Below, piece after piece: positions 18,557-27,813 of a stretch of DNA of 64,000 bases. Each line of letters opens with the position of its first letter. Position 1 is the stretch's first letter. The notes beneath the pieces were generated by a model, which was not told where the DNA came from, did not search any database, and was given only the letters and a program-made list of their open reading frames with translations. The DNA comes from Planctomycetota bacterium (GTDB taxonomy: Bacteria > Planctomycetota > Planctomycetia > Pirellulales > Pirellulaceae). The DNA lies in the NCBI GenBank assembly GCA_026692905.1, contig JAPLNL010000045.1, forward strand, positions 1 to 64,000, read 5' to 3'. The position numbers were made by a program, and so were the translations under genes.

Positions 18557-19897
18557 ATGTCTGAACCCATCATCAGCATCAGCGGCTTGCGAGGCATCGT
18601 AGGATCAGAACTAACCCCGGCTGTGGCGAGCAATTTTGCGGCCGCTTTCTGCTCGCAGGCCCCTGAGGGAGCGATCGCATTGGCCCGAGACGGTCGCGCC
18701 AGCGGCCCAATGTTCGCAGACGCAATCGCTGCCACCATCGTGGGCCACGGCCGAAAATGCTTGGATCTCGGTGTTGCCAGCACCCCGACCGTAGGCGCCT
18801 TTGTGCGACAATCCAAGGCGGCCGGCGCCATCCAAATTTCCGCTAGTCACAACCCCCCACCCTATAACGGTATGAAGCTTTTCAGCCCCCAGGGGAGAGT
18901 TCTTCCAAGCGAACCAGGTACTCGAGTACTCAACGCTTATCGCCAAAATCAAAACAACTGGCAACCGACCGACCGGCTAGGAACCCGAGACCGGATCGAG
19001 CAACCTCATTCAGGACACCTCGCATTGATTTTGGCAACTGTCGACGTTTCCGCGATCCGAAACTGCCGATTCAAAGTCCTTCTGGATAGCAACCACGGCG
19101 CGGGGGCCATTCTCGGGCGAATGCTTTTGGAGACTCTTGGCTGCGAGTTTTTGATTCTTGGAGAAACTCCGGACGGACTGTTTTCTCATCCACCAGAACC
19201 GCTAGCTGAGAATCTGACTACCGTCTCGCCCATGGTTTCGTCTCAGGGATTTCAAATAGGTTTTTGCCAAGACCCCGATGCCGATCGACTTGCTGTGATC
19301 GATGAGACTGGGCATTTTATCGGCGAAGAATACACTTCGGTTCTCTGCATGAAACGCGCCCTGATGTTGAAGTCGGGTCCTCTCGTCACCAACTGCGCGT
19401 CGAGCAACATGACCAAATGGCTCGCAAAGAAACACGGCGTCCCATTCCACCAAAGCAAAGTCGGTGAAGCCAACGTGGTCGACACCATGCAATCGCAAAA
19501 CGCACTTTACGGGGGCGAAGGAAGCGGTGGACCCATCGATCCGCGCGTCGGATTTATCCGCGATAGTTTTGTTGGAATGGCCCAGATCCTCGATCTCATG
19601 GCCGCCACAAAGTCCACTGTGAGCCAACTTGCAAATGAGTTGCCTCGGATGGCCATGATCAAGGACAAAATGGTGTTAAGCAAAGAACAGCTTTCTGCTT
19701 CCATAAGTCGGCTTTCGGACAAGCTCAAAGCCGAATCGGTAAGCAACTCCGATGGAGTTCGGTTGGACTGGTCTGACTCGTGGCTGCTTTTGCGAGCCAG
19801 CAATACCGAGCCTATCGTAAGATTGATCGCCGAAACGCCGAGCGAGACTCAGTCACGAGACCTAATCGCTCAGGCTAAGACAATCATTGCGAGTTGA
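18557..19897 (+). CDS. glmM: Phosphoglucosamine/phosphohexose mutase
   Basis: 446 residues of the alpha-D-phosphohexomutase superfamily. It has the phosphoserine active-site loop ISASHNPPPYNG with Ser97, the metal-binding loop DPDADR (Asp239, Asp241, Asp243), the sugar-binding segment GEGSGGPIDPRV (a variant of GGExSGH) and the C-terminal phosphate-binding RASNTEPIVRL. Likely reaction: interconversion of glucosamine 6-phosphate and glucosamine 1-phosphate for UDP-GlcNAc synthesis; a phosphomannomutase/phosphoglucomutase activity cannot be excluded from sequence. The start is ATG 18557. Its stop directly abuts the convergent DinB-like gene, whose stop is at 19898. Confidence 0.88.
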   Translation: MSEPIISISGLRGIVGSELTPAVASNFAAAFCSQAPEGAIALARDGRASGPMFADAIAATIVGHGRKCLDLGVASTPTVGAFVRQSKAAGAIQISASHNPPPYNGMKLFSPQGRVLPSEPGTRVLNAYRQNQNNWQPTDRLGTRDRIEQPHSGHLALILATVDVSAIRNCRFKVLLDSNHGAGAILGRMLLETLGCEFLILGETPDGLFSHPPEPLAENLTTVSPMVSSQGFQIGFCQDPDADRLAVIDETGHFIGEEYTSVLCMKRALMLKSGPLVTNCASSNMTKWLAKKHGVPFHQSKVGEANVVDTMQSQNALYGGEGSGGPIDPRVGFIRDSFVGMAQILDLMAATKSTVSQLANELPRMAMIKDKMVLSKEQLSASISRLSDKLKAESVSNSDGVRLDWSDSWLLLRASNTEPIVRLIAETPSETQSRDLIAQAKTIIAS

Positions 19898-20386
19898 TCA
19901 AAACAAAGGAGGCAACCCAAGCAATCGCCGCCACCCGGAGAGTTGCCCAACATGTGTTGCGAAGTGTGTCGTCAAAATATGAGCCAACAAATCACCCTTG
20001 GTCTTGACCGGCGTGTCGTAGAGAAGCGGAACCGTGTGGGCGACGGACAGTTTCGATGAATCCGCATCCAAGGATACAATGCAAAGCTTGATGTAATTGT
20101 CATCGATGAACTTGAGAAGCTCTGTTTTGGATGGCCGTAGTTTGGCATTCGACGCAGGATCGCTCCCCGGCCCATAAGAGACATGCCACTCTTTTGGAGC
20201 GACAAATGGCATATCAAGTTGCTTGAAGCCGTAATCGACGGCGATCGCGAGATGGACAAGAATCCAACGAGCCGAATGGCTCCCTGGCCCAAAAGTAGAA
20301 TCCAATTCTGGGTCCGCGATCGAATCAATCATGCGATGAAGATAATGTCGATTAAACGAGTTCAAGGCGACAATGGGTTCATTCAT
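19898..20386 (-). CDS. DinB/YfiT-like four-helix protein
   Basis: 162 residues. A small helical protein with the DinB-superfamily pattern: an early His in SARWILVHLAIAVDY (about residue 46) and a late pair in LLAHILTTHFATHVGQLSGWRR (about 135-150), which together would form the three-His metal site. DinB-like proteins are thiol- or metal-dependent transferases or of unknown function. Convergent with glmM with no gap. The substrate cannot be told from sequence. Confidence 0.8.
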   Translation of the reverse strand: MNEPIVALNSFNRHYLHRMIDSIADPELDSTFGPGSHSARWILVHLAIAVDYGFKQLDMPFVAPKEWHVSYGPGSDPASNAKLRPSKTELLKFIDDNYIKLCIVSLDADSSKLSVAHTVPLLYDTPVKTKGDLLAHILTTHFATHVGQLSGWRRLLGLPPLF

Positions 20387-20737
20387 AAGGATTTACGGCA
20401 GGTGTTTGAAATGGTTTAATCGAGAACATGCCGTTATTTGATCATATTCTCAACGAATGTGGTACGGGATTTGTCATCACGCATCGAAATCAAACCCAGT
20501 CTGAATTTCCCGGTTGGCCGGCCCCCAATCTGGCCCGCTCATCCCCCACAATGATCTGGTCGTTGACTTCTGATTGTTGGCTTCTGGCTGTTGGGATATG
20601 CCGCATTATTTACCATCGGCAAGTCCTACGCTGGCCGACGCCATTGGACATCTCTGTTGCGGTTATATTTCGAGCCATTCATGGGTACAATGTGGCTGCA
20701 TCGGACCATGGTCATCCTCTAAGATCTCGAAATCAGA
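20387..20737. other. Intergenic stretch without a recognisable gene
   Basis: 351 bases between the DinB-like gene (leftward) and acpS (rightward). An open frame of 113 codons (20428-20769, plus) crosses it but runs into acpS in another frame and has no recognisable sequence. The stretch presumably carries the divergent promoters; I could not identify convincing -35/-10 pairs or a palindrome. Confidence 0.5.
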
Positions 20738-21136
20738 ATGCAGCACGACATGCCTGGGAATTTGATTAGCATCGGCACAGATATCATTGAGTGCGTGCGA
20801 ATTGCCCAAATGATTGAAAAGCATGGCGAGGTCTTCTTGCAACGCGTTTTCACGCAAAAGGAAATTCTCTATTGCTCTTCCCGGAAAGCCGCAACGCAAC
20901 ACTACGCCGGTCGATGGGCTGCCAAGGAAGCTGTTCTGAAAGTCCTCGGTACCGGATGGGCAAAAGGAATCCAATGGACAGACGTTGAAGTCGTGAATGA
21001 AGTTTCCGGTGCACCCGTCATCAAAATCATCGGTAAGGCGGCAGAAATTGCAAAGGAAAGAGGCATCCGGGAAGTGATGATCACGATCTCCCATTGCAGG
21101 GCTTATGCTACCGCGTTTGCAACCGGAATTACGTGA
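20738..21136 (+). CDS. acpS: Holo-[acyl-carrier-protein] synthase
   Basis: 132 residues; transfers 4'-phosphopantetheine from coenzyme A to apo-ACP. It has the family's two signatures: SIGTDIIECVRI near the N-terminus (magnesium-binding Asp) and FTQKEILYC leading to YAGRWAAKEAVLKVLGTG (Glu of KEA). The C-terminal ITISHCRAYATA also fits. Possible starts are ATG 20738, ATG 20750 or TTG 20762; AcpS proteins usually begin only a few residues before the GTD motif, so the later starts are at least as likely. It would supply phosphopantetheinylated ACP for fatty acid synthesis. The type III polyketide synthase far downstream would not need it. Confidence 0.93.
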   Translation: MQHDMPGNLISIGTDIIECVRIAQMIEKHGEVFLQRVFTQKEILYCSSRKAATQHYAGRWAAKEAVLKVLGTGWAKGIQWTDVEVVNEVSGAPVIKIIGKAAEIAKERGIREVMITISHCRAYATAFATGIT

Positions 21137-21152
21137 ACGCTGTGAAGCATTT

Positions 21153-21223
21153 TGTAGCGAAACTCGCCCAGAGTTTCGGTCGTTTCGGCGACGCAGCCGA
21201 AAGTCTTGACGACTTTCGCTACA
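21153..21223. repeat. Palindromic element, TGTAGCGAAAGTCG family, copy 1
   Basis: An imperfect palindrome running from TGTAGCGAAACTCG to GACTTTCGCTACA, with an outer pair of complementary bits (GCTGTGAAGCA near 21138 and ACTTCACAGC near 21253). A close copy in the opposite orientation lies at 35744-35812. It occupies most of the interval between acpS and the TolC-like gene (21137-21464), where no gene is seen. Confidence 0.85.
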
Positions 21224-21464
21224 CAAAAGCATGGTCGTTGAAGCGGAAAATACTTCACAGCATTGCTTAAATTCTTGAGCCCAAATCGCCAATCGATCAC
21301 TTTTGCTAGCGTGAAAGGCGGACATTCGGAAAGATTGGCAAGACAGTCAGCCTAGGCAGTTCATGCAAGGCTGGTATTACAGGGATCAACAGCAAGATCG
21401 TCAAAAGCCGAAAGAGAGGAAGGATGCGTTTCTTGATTTTCTTTTTGGCAGTGGCGGTATTGAA

Positions 21465-24314
21465 ATGTCTGACAAATCTCGCAAACGGAATTGGTTGAAG
21501 CTCAGCGTACAGCTTTCCTGTGTATCGCTCATGACGAGTGCTGTCATGCTGCCAATGGGATGCAACCGAGCGCACTACCGCAATCGAGCGGACCAAGAAG
21601 TGACCAATGTCATCAATGAGAAAATCGCCGATGCGTGCGCCCCGACCATTCCAGGCATTCAAATGGATCGAGCATCTCGAATGTTCGATCCGTTCAATCC
21701 GGACCGTCCTCCTATGCCCGAGGATGACAATACCGCGCACCAGTACATGAAGGTGCTCAATGGAAAGAAAGGCTATCCGCTTTGGGATGTCAACGGAAAA
21801 ACAAACACAGCCGAAAATCCAATTTGGTGGCAGTATCTTCCGTTGGATGAGCGCGGTGTACTTGTGCTCGATGCGGACGCAGCGGTGCGAACTGCTGTAC
21901 TGCACAACACTGTCTACCAATCCGAAATCGAAACACTTTACTTATCAGCACTCGACGTTAGCTCCGAACGCTTCTTTCTCGGTAACCAATTGTTTGCAGG
22001 TTACAGCACGTCGTACACAGCCGATGGCTCTCTCAGGCGAGGTGGTGGTGGTGCAAGTCGGTCGACTGTCAACGCAAACGCGTTTTCCAGGGGACAACGA
22101 GGATTGGCTTTGCAACGTCAATTTAACAACGGAGCGGACTTGGTCGTCGGTTTTGCAAACTCAATGACCTGGCAATTGGCGGGCCCAGATACCCAAAGCG
22201 CCACAACTCTCCTGGATTTTAGTTTGATCCAACCTCTACTTCGTGGAGGCGGACGAGACGTGATCATGGAGCGATTGACACTTGCCGAACGAACACTTCT
22301 CTACAATGTACGTGCCTTTGAAAGATATCGGACTGGCTTCTACACAACGGTGACTGTTGGCCGCGCCGCAGAACCTGGGCCGACTCGTCGTGGTGGTTTG
22401 TTCGGAGGCGCAGGCTTACAAGGATTCACGGGGCTTGGAGGCGGATTCGGCACCGTTGGAACAGTGCAGAACAATGCCGCCGGCGGTTTTGGTGGCGGTG
22501 GAGCTGTACCAACGGTAGGCGGGTTCTTGGGCTTGGTCCAAAATCAACTTCAAATCAGCAACGCAGAAGAAAACGTGGCCCGACAACGAGAAAATCTGGC
22601 TCGATTCGAAGATACTTTGCGAGAACAATTACTCGTTATTCCCGCGAGCCAAGATGCCATCCCGAGCCAACAACTGCAAGTTGCACAGGCTCGACAATCG
22701 CTGATTTCGTCTCAGGCCCAATTGCTCCAATTGCGTTTCAACTACGAACAGTCGATGGACAATTTCAAGGGGACATTGGGACTACCGCCCTATGTTTGTA
22801 TCGAGATCAAGGACCCGATCCTCGACCAATTCAATCTGATCAGCAAAGAGCTCAAACAAAGACGAGATCAAGTTTCGGACTTGCGAAATGCAATCGGTGA
22901 CAGCAACGGAAAACTCCTGGAGCTAAGCCCAATCCAGATCGAAAAGGCAACGGGCGCTAAGTTCCGTTCTTTGACCTGGAGCGACGATGCTGCAAAAGCC
23001 GTCGGCGAAATCAAAGGGCGAATCGGCAAAATCGAATCCATTCGACGCAAACTTTTAGATAGCGACCTCCCGCAAATCCGACTGGACATCGAAAAGCTTC
23101 GCAGCGTTTCCGTTGCCAGAGAAACAGAACTGGCTCGCCTTCGCGAAATTTATCAGCAAGAGCGCTCGACTGTTTGCAACTTGCTACCTACAGAATCCCT
23201 GGACATCGCGCTGCTCGACTCGGGGGAAATCATGCAACTCCCGGATACTTTGTCCAAAGACATCGACAAGTTGGAAAAGCGATTCCAAGAGCGTGAAGCC
23301 AGGATACGAAAATTGGACGCGGCCCTTGAAAAACTTCTTGCCAAACGCGACGAAAGCGATCCTAGAAAAGTCTTCGAGTCTTTGCGAGACCAAGCTCTTC
23401 TACCCAGCCAAAGTATCCTGGCGGAGTTTGCCGAAGACGTGTTGGCTCTGCAAGTGCTACAAGCGCGTGCGAGAATCGAAAGCGTTGTCTTACCACCAGT
23501 TGACCTCATGCCTGAAGAGGCGGTCGAAATCGCTCGAGCAAATCGTCTAGACTGGATGAATACCAGAGCTGGACTCGTAGATTCCTGGCGAGCCATTGAG
23601 GTTGTCGCCGATAACTTGGAGAGCACACTCGATGTGGTATTTTCCGGTGACATGCAGAATGCAAACGACAACCCGCTTTCTCTGCGAGGCAAAACAGGTC
23701 GACTTCGTGCGGGCCTTCAGTGGGACTCGCCTCTTACTCGTATGCAAGAACGAAATCAATATCGTCAAGTACTCATCGAATACCAGCAAGCCAAACGCGC
23801 TTACTATCGTTTCGAGGATGGTGTGTGGCAAACACTTCGGTCAGAACTGCGAAACATTCGCTACAACCAATATAATTTTGAGTTGCAACGATATGCCGTT
23901 CGAATCGCAGCACAACAGATCACAATCAACGAAGACTTGCGACAGATCCGCGAGAGTTTGAGCCTCGCCTCTGGACCAACAGCCGCTCGAGATAGCGTCT
24001 CCGCGTTGCAAGATTTGCTCAATGCGCAAAACACATTTCTGGGAGTTTGGGTCTTCTATGAAGCTCAGCGTAGAAATCTAGATCAAGACTTGGGTACGAT
24101 TCGTGTTGACGAAAACAATATTTGGGTCGATCCCGGTTCGATCACTTCTCAAGGCTTCGGATTCTGTGGCTCCTCTGCTGTCAATGCGATGCCTTGGAAT
24201 GACGGAATGCAACCGATGGATGTTGCACCTCCAGTTATGATGGACACAACGGCTATCCCAAATCCAGCAAATCCCGGAATCATGGCCAAGGCAACGACGC
24301 CACCCATTCTGTAA
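21465..24314 (+). CDS. TolC-family outer membrane channel protein
   Basis: 949 residues from ATG 21465, about twice the usual TolC length. The N-terminus (MSDKSRKRNWLKLSV) precedes a hydrophobic stretch ending LPMGCN, compatible with a lipoprotein signal although the -3 position is a poor match. Two outer-membrane-efflux halves are visible: one around residues 150-470, interrupted by a Gly/Phe-rich insert (about 310-370), with the NAEENVARQRENLARF coiled coil; the other around 730-910 with AVEIARANRLDWMNTRAGL and NEDLRQIRESLSLASG. Between them is an extra long coiled-coil domain (about 480-700). The open frame extends to 21363, without a signal-like sequence. It would be the outer channel of an export system, but no inner-membrane pump or adaptor gene is nearby. 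Confidence 0.85.
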   Translation: MSDKSRKRNWLKLSVQLSCVSLMTSAVMLPMGCNRAHYRNRADQEVTNVINEKIADACAPTIPGIQMDRASRMFDPFNPDRPPMPEDDNTAHQYMKVLNGKKGYPLWDVNGKTNTAENPIWWQYLPLDERGVLVLDADAAVRTAVLHNTVYQSEIETLYLSALDVSSERFFLGNQLFAGYSTSYTADGSLRRGGGGASRSTVNANAFSRGQRGLALQRQFNNGADLVVGFANSMTWQLAGPDTQSATTLLDFSLIQPLLRGGGRDVIMERLTLAERTLLYNVRAFERYRTGFYTTVTVGRAAEPGPTRRGGLFGGAGLQGFTGLGGGFGTVGTVQNNAAGGFGGGGAVPTVGGFLGLVQNQLQISNAEENVARQRENLARFEDTLREQLLVIPASQDAIPSQQLQVAQARQSLISSQAQLLQLRFNYEQSMDNFKGTLGLPPYVCIEIKDPILDQFNLISKELKQRRDQVSDLRNAIGDSNGKLLELSPIQIEKATGAKFRSLTWSDDAAKAVGEIKGRIGKIESIRRKLLDSDLPQIRLDIEKLRSVSVARETELARLREIYQQERSTVCNLLPTESLDIALLDSGEIMQLPDTLSKDIDKLEKRFQEREARIRKLDAALEKLLAKRDESDPRKVFESLRDQALLPSQSILAEFAEDVLALQVLQARARIESVVLPPVDLMPEEAVEIARANRLDWMNTRAGLVDSWRAIEVVADNLESTLDVVFSGDMQNANDNPLSLRGKTGRLRAGLQWDSPLTRMQERNQYRQVLIEYQQAKRAYYRFEDGVWQTLRSELRNIRYNQYNFELQRYAVRIAAQQITINEDLRQIRESLSLASGPTAARDSVSALQDLLNAQNTFLGVWVFYEAQRRNLDQDLGTIRVDENNIWVDPGSITSQGFGFCGSSAVNAMPWNDGMQPMDVAPPVMMDTTAIPNPANPGIMAKATTPPIL

Positions 24315-24336
24315 ATTGTTTTAGAGCGGACCACAC

Positions 24337-24843
24337 ATGGAGTTCTTAGAAGAAGACGAGGGAGCAGGCTCTCTACTCCCATTCGGGGCAGAACACTTTA
24401 TGCGGCGCGCCATCGAACTCGCCCAACAAGCTGCAACCGAAGACGAAGTGCCAGTGGGTGCGATCATCGTTCACAAGCATCAAATCATCGCTGCGGCCTA
24501 CAACCAACGCGAGAACTTAGCGGACCCAACCGCTCATGCGGAAATGATCGCTATCACACAAGCCGCGTCGCAACTCAAATCTTGGCGGCTGATCGATTGC
24601 GAACTGTACGTGACTCTCGAACCTTGCCCGATGTGCGCTGGTGCCATTTTGCAATCTCGCATCCCTCGCGTTTTTTACGGCGCAATCGACCGAAAAGCCG
24701 GAGCGGTGGAATCATTGTACCAACTGCTTTCTGACCCGAGACTCAATCATCGATGCGAAGTCCAAGGGGGCGTTCTGGCAATCGAGTGCGGCCGAGTTCT
24801 CACCGACTTCTTTGAAGAAAAACGTCGGCAGGGTAAGAAATAA
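24337..24843 (+). CDS. tadA: tRNA-specific adenosine deaminase
   Basis: 168 residues; converts A34 to inosine in tRNA-Arg(ACG). Zinc ligands and the catalytic Glu are intact: HAEMIA (His67, Glu69) and PCPMCAGA (Cys97, Cys100). [10 protein letters not shown] near residue 37 and the C-terminal [17 protein letters not shown] are characteristic of TadA as opposed to other cytidine/adenosine deaminases. Start ATG 24337 gives an acidic 20-residue lead before [10 protein letters not shown], matching TadA N-termini in length; ATG 24400 is possible. It follows the TolC-like gene by 22 bases and may be cotranscribed with it. Confidence 0.94.
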   Translation: MEFLEEDEGAGSLLPFGAEHFMRRAIELAQQAATEDEVPVGAIIVHKHQIIAAAYNQRENLADPTAHAEMIAITQAASQLKSWRLIDCELYVTLEPCPMCAGAILQSRIPRVFYGAIDRKAGAVESLYQLLSDPRLNHRCEVQGGVLAIECGRVLTDFFEEKRRQGKK

Positions 24844-25008
24844 ATTTGCATCACCTAGCAAGACTATCGGTGAAGCATTTCAAACAACGAAAAAGATGGC
24901 TATGTTTCAATAGTCGCTTCATAGAGGTAAGAATGTTGTCCGGCTCGGGCTTGTCCCGAATGGACTCCGCTTTGGTGTTCTAATGGGCCTCGCGATGAAA
25001 ATGACACC

Positions 25009-25051
25009 TCCGGATTTGTCGCACCGCCTTTGGCGGTGCGACGAATCCGGA
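25009..25051. repeat. Strong hairpin between convergent tadA and argJ
   Basis: Arms of 20 bases (TCCGGATTTGTCGCACCGCC and its near-perfect complement, one mismatch) flank a three-base loop. It lies in the 343-base interval 24844-25186, in which I see no gene. It may act as a bidirectional terminator or RNA-stabilising structure for the two convergent genes, though no U-run follows on either side; it looks like a member of a dispersed palindrome family. Confidence 0.75.
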
Positions 25052-25186
25052 AGCACGCGGTCGGGCGGCGTGAATCTAGAACTCCAAAGCTGCGGACGGA
25101 GGGGCAAGCCCCAGCCGTCCTGAAATGCGGTGGCCCCGTTCTCCCATTGGTATTTCAAGGAGAAAGGGCGTCGAGAAGCGTACCTT

Positions 25187-26389
25187 TTACGTTGAATACT
25201 CGGAGTTGAATCGAACATACTCGGTGTTCAAATCCGTGGTCCAATGCGTAGCTACACCTGGGCCAAGTCCAACTTGAAGATCGATTTCGGTCAGCTTCCG
25301 GGCTTTGATCGATTGGCTTACTTTGGCGGCGTCGAACGCCAATGGCTCGCCTCGTTCAAACAATGGAATACCGTTGATCTTAAGGGCGGTATGATCTGGG
25401 CGTATAGGAACGCCTGCGTAGCCAGCCGCCGAAACGATACGCCCCCAGTTCGGATCGCCACCCGTGATGGCTGTTTTGACTAGATTGCTCAATGCGACAC
25501 TTCTCGCAACTGCATCCGCATCGGAATCCGTGTTGGCTCCTTGAATTCGGATCTCCAGGAGATGGGTCGCACCCTCCCCATCGTCAGGAATCTTCTTAGC
25601 CAATTCGATCGCCATCTCGTTAAGTTGTTTTGCGAATGCGAGTTCGCTCTCGCCATGAAGGGCTGGGACAGCATCGGTCGGTTGCGCTGCCAACATAACG
25701 AGCGTATCATTCGTGCTCATGTGTCCCTCAACGCTGATGCAATTGAATGATTTATTAGCGGCTGACTGCAACAATCGCTGCGCTTGCGTTGGTTCGAGCG
25801 GCGCGTCCGTAATGAGGATTGCGAGCATCGTCGCCATCTTGGGACCAATCATGCCTGCCCCTTTGCACATGCCAACGATGTGTGTCTTTCGTCCCTCCAA
25901 CTGAAAACTGCGTTCTGCTATTTTTCGGGCTATGTCGGTTGTTAGTATCCCGTCACATGCGTTCAGAAATGCTTGCTCGGTTGCCGCCAGCTCACTTGCC
26001 GCGGCAGAAATGCCAGCCTTGATCTTTTCCATGGGTAGAAATCGACCGATGATGCCGGTGCTCATGACGACGAACTGCTCTGCGGTCAGTTTGCCTTGCG
26101 GGTCGATGGCCGCCGCAGCATGCCTGGTCATCTCAACCGCGTCTTGGTGGCCTCGCGTTCCCGTACAAGCGTTCGCGTTTCCGCTGTTGACGACAATTCC
26201 TCGAATGGTTTGGGAGGGGGTTCGGCTACGAGAAACAACAACCGGGGCCGCAACAATTTGGTTGGTCGTATACACACCTGCGGCAACACAAGGTCCGTCG
26301 GATACGATGAGGGTCACATCACGGGCACCAGCCCGTGTCTTGATTCCGCCAATTACGCCCGCAAAACGAAATCCTTTTGGAAGATGCAC
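25187..26389 (-). CDS. argJ: Bifunctional ornithine acetyltransferase/N-acetylglutamate synthase
   Basis: 400 residues; transfers acetyl from N-acetylornithine to glutamate and may also acetylate glutamate from acetyl-CoA (arginine biosynthesis, cyclic route). The autoproteolysis site is present in KGAGMIGPKMATMLAILITDA-type context, with nucleophile Thr187 opening the beta chain; VNSGNANACTG (about residue 68), STGIIG (about 110) and DPNWGRI near the C-terminal half are other family signatures. Length is normal. Start ATG 26389. No other arginine genes are in the window. Confidence 0.95.
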   Translation of the reverse strand: MHLPKGFRFAGVIGGIKTRAGARDVTLIVSDGPCVAAGVYTTNQIVAAPVVVSRSRTPSQTIRGIVVNSGNANACTGTRGHQDAVEMTRHAAAAIDPQGKLTAEQFVVMSTGIIGRFLPMEKIKAGISAAASELAATEQAFLNACDGILTTDIARKIAERSFQLEGRKTHIVGMCKGAGMIGPKMATMLAILITDAPLEPTQAQRLLQSAANKSFNCISVEGHMSTNDTLVMLAAQPTDAVPALHGESELAFAKQLNEMAIELAKKIPDDGEGATHLLEIRIQGANTDSDADAVARSVALSNLVKTAITGGDPNWGRIVSAAGYAGVPIRPDHTALKINGIPLFERGEPLAFDAAKVSQSIKARKLTEIDLQVGLGPGVATHWTTDLNTEYVRFNSEYST

Positions 26390-26440
26390 GATAACGATTC
26401 CTTAAAAATTAAATTATGCACGAGGCCATGAGTCCTTTTC

Positions 26441-26541
26441 GTGCTCGTACTCCGCCCGAAGGGCAGTACTCGTGCTCGTACTAGATCGATACGACGATCG
26501 AGTACGAGTACCATTTCATTGAGTACGAGTACGAGTACGAA
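26441..26541. repeat. GTACTCG-rich palindromic repeat, copy 1
   Basis: A run of overlapping GTACTCG and CGAGTAC units arranged as inverted repeats, upstream of argJ and downstream of the BtaA-like gene. The block TACTCAATGAAATGGTACTC is shared, in the opposite orientation, with the element at 54136-54227. It has the character of a dispersed genomic element and codes for nothing I can see. Confidence 0.85.
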
Positions 26542-26614
26542 ACCAGTCTGAAAAAGTGGGTAATGACAAGGGGCGATAGTCCTGGTTCTCGGCGAATGTC
26601 GAGTTCCGACGTGT

Positions 26615-27802
26615 TTAACCGATTAGATCAGCAATGTAGAAACTGCCGTAGGTATGTACGCGATCTAACTGATGCAGGCGCGTCGAGAGTTCTGAATGGA
26701 AACTCAGTAGCTCGGGCAGTTTCACGGTCCGTCCATTTCGCTGAACGGTGACATCGTTCATGAACTCCGTTCGCAAACCACCGGACCGCCATAGAATCCG
26801 CGTCTTAGGTGCGGCGCGGCTCAAGATGGCTTGCCACTCCGATTCAAGGAGCGGGAAATAGTGGTCACTCAACCAGTCCATATGATCCAGCAAGACAAAC
26901 CGTGAAATCTGTCCGTCATGCTTTTCCAAGAAGCCCTGAACCGAGTCTGTATTTACCGTGAGCTTGTCGATCAATCCATCCTTGAGCTTCTCGAAGTTGG
27001 CTTGTTTGACATACTCTGGACAGCAATTGGGCGTATAACTGCCGGTGATATAAACTCGCCAAAAGTAGTTGTCTTGAATCGGTATCTTCGCGAAGACCGC
27101 TTCCAATGAGTCCTCAACGAACTTGACAATCCCACCTGGGTACTGCTCGTCAATTTGCTTACGCTGCGCTTTTGGAACTCCCAACATGCTGAGGGTTGTG
27201 TCACGATTCATCGCGAAGCGAAGTGTCTTGGACCAGATTTTGTCTCGCGTCCGCGAGTAGATTTCTTGCTGATCTACCAAAGTCGGAGCGTCCAAGATCT
27301 CTTGCACTTCCTTCCGGCAACGAGCAATGCGATTGATGTAGATTCCAATCAACCGAGCGAAAGCCCCCGAGGTTCCTCGGAAGTAAAAGGACTTGGCTGG
27401 GTTATCGAAAAAGCGAATCCATCGATCCCAGTATTTTCGGCTTGTAGGCGAAAGCGAGGTTCGCAAGTGCGAAGCGTAAATGGACTCGGCGTTGGGCAGA
27501 TATCCTTGTCCAAACATCTGAAAAAAACGTTCGTAATCCAGATTTCGAATGGCGGACAGTTTTAATTCCAGAAGTGCGTTTTGTCGTGGATTCATGTCCA
27601 CGGCGTAAACATGCCCTGCTCCCGCCAGCAAGTAATCCAGTGCGTTACAACCCGCAGAGGTAATCACAAGCACGCGATCTTGTGAAGTGAGCTCAAGGGC
27701 CTGTCGGTCCAATCGAGGATCTTCCCAACAGGTGTTGTAAACTAGATTGTTTCCATGGACGAATTTAAAAACTCGTCCGCTGACCCATTCACTGATTGCC
27801 AT
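26615..27802 (-). CDS. btaA: BtaA-like AdoMet:diacylglycerol aminocarboxypropyltransferase (DUF3419)
   Basis: 395 residues. The N-terminal [15 protein letters not shown] and [17 protein letters not shown] followed by [17 protein letters not shown] are the hallmarks of the DUF3419/BtaA family. BtaA moves the 3-amino-3-carboxypropyl group of S-adenosylmethionine to diacylglycerol, giving diacylglyceryl homoserine, the precursor of the betaine lipid DGTS. The AdoMet fold (VDMNP in strand 2) and the C-terminal LDHMDWLSD segment are both present. BtaB, the N-methyltransferase that normally completes DGTS, is not next to it. Start ATG 27802, 11 bases after the stop of the membrane protein gene on the same strand; the yajC-secDF group lies upstream. 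Confidence 0.8.
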   Translation of the reverse strand: MAISEWVSGRVFKFVHGNNLVYNTCWEDPRLDRQALELTSQDRVLVITSAGCNALDYLLAGAGHVYAVDMNPRQNALLELKLSAIRNLDYERFFQMFGQGYLPNAESIYASHLRTSLSPTSRKYWDRWIRFFDNPAKSFYFRGTSGAFARLIGIYINRIARCRKEVQEILDAPTLVDQQEIYSRTRDKIWSKTLRFAMNRDTTLSMLGVPKAQRKQIDEQYPGGIVKFVEDSLEAVFAKIPIQDNYFWRVYITGSYTPNCCPEYVKQANFEKLKDGLIDKLTVNTDSVQGFLEKHDGQISRFVLLDHMDWLSDHYFPLLESEWQAILSRAAPKTRILWRSGGLRTEFMNDVTVQRNGRTVKLPELLSFHSELSTRLHQLDRVHTYGSFYIADLIG

Positions 27803-27813
27803 CGACTCGTTGC

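Noticed and set aside
20428-20769. Plus-strand open frame of 113 codons before acpS
   Set aside because: No recognisable motif or ribosome binding site, and it ends inside acpS in another frame.
20663-21325. Minus-strand open frame of 220 codons opposite acpS
   Set aside because: AcpS motifs on the plus strand are complete, and the frame contains no plausible domain.
24919-25218. Minus-strand open frame of 99 codons between tadA and argJ
   Set aside because: It runs through a strong hairpin repeat and into argJ in another frame.
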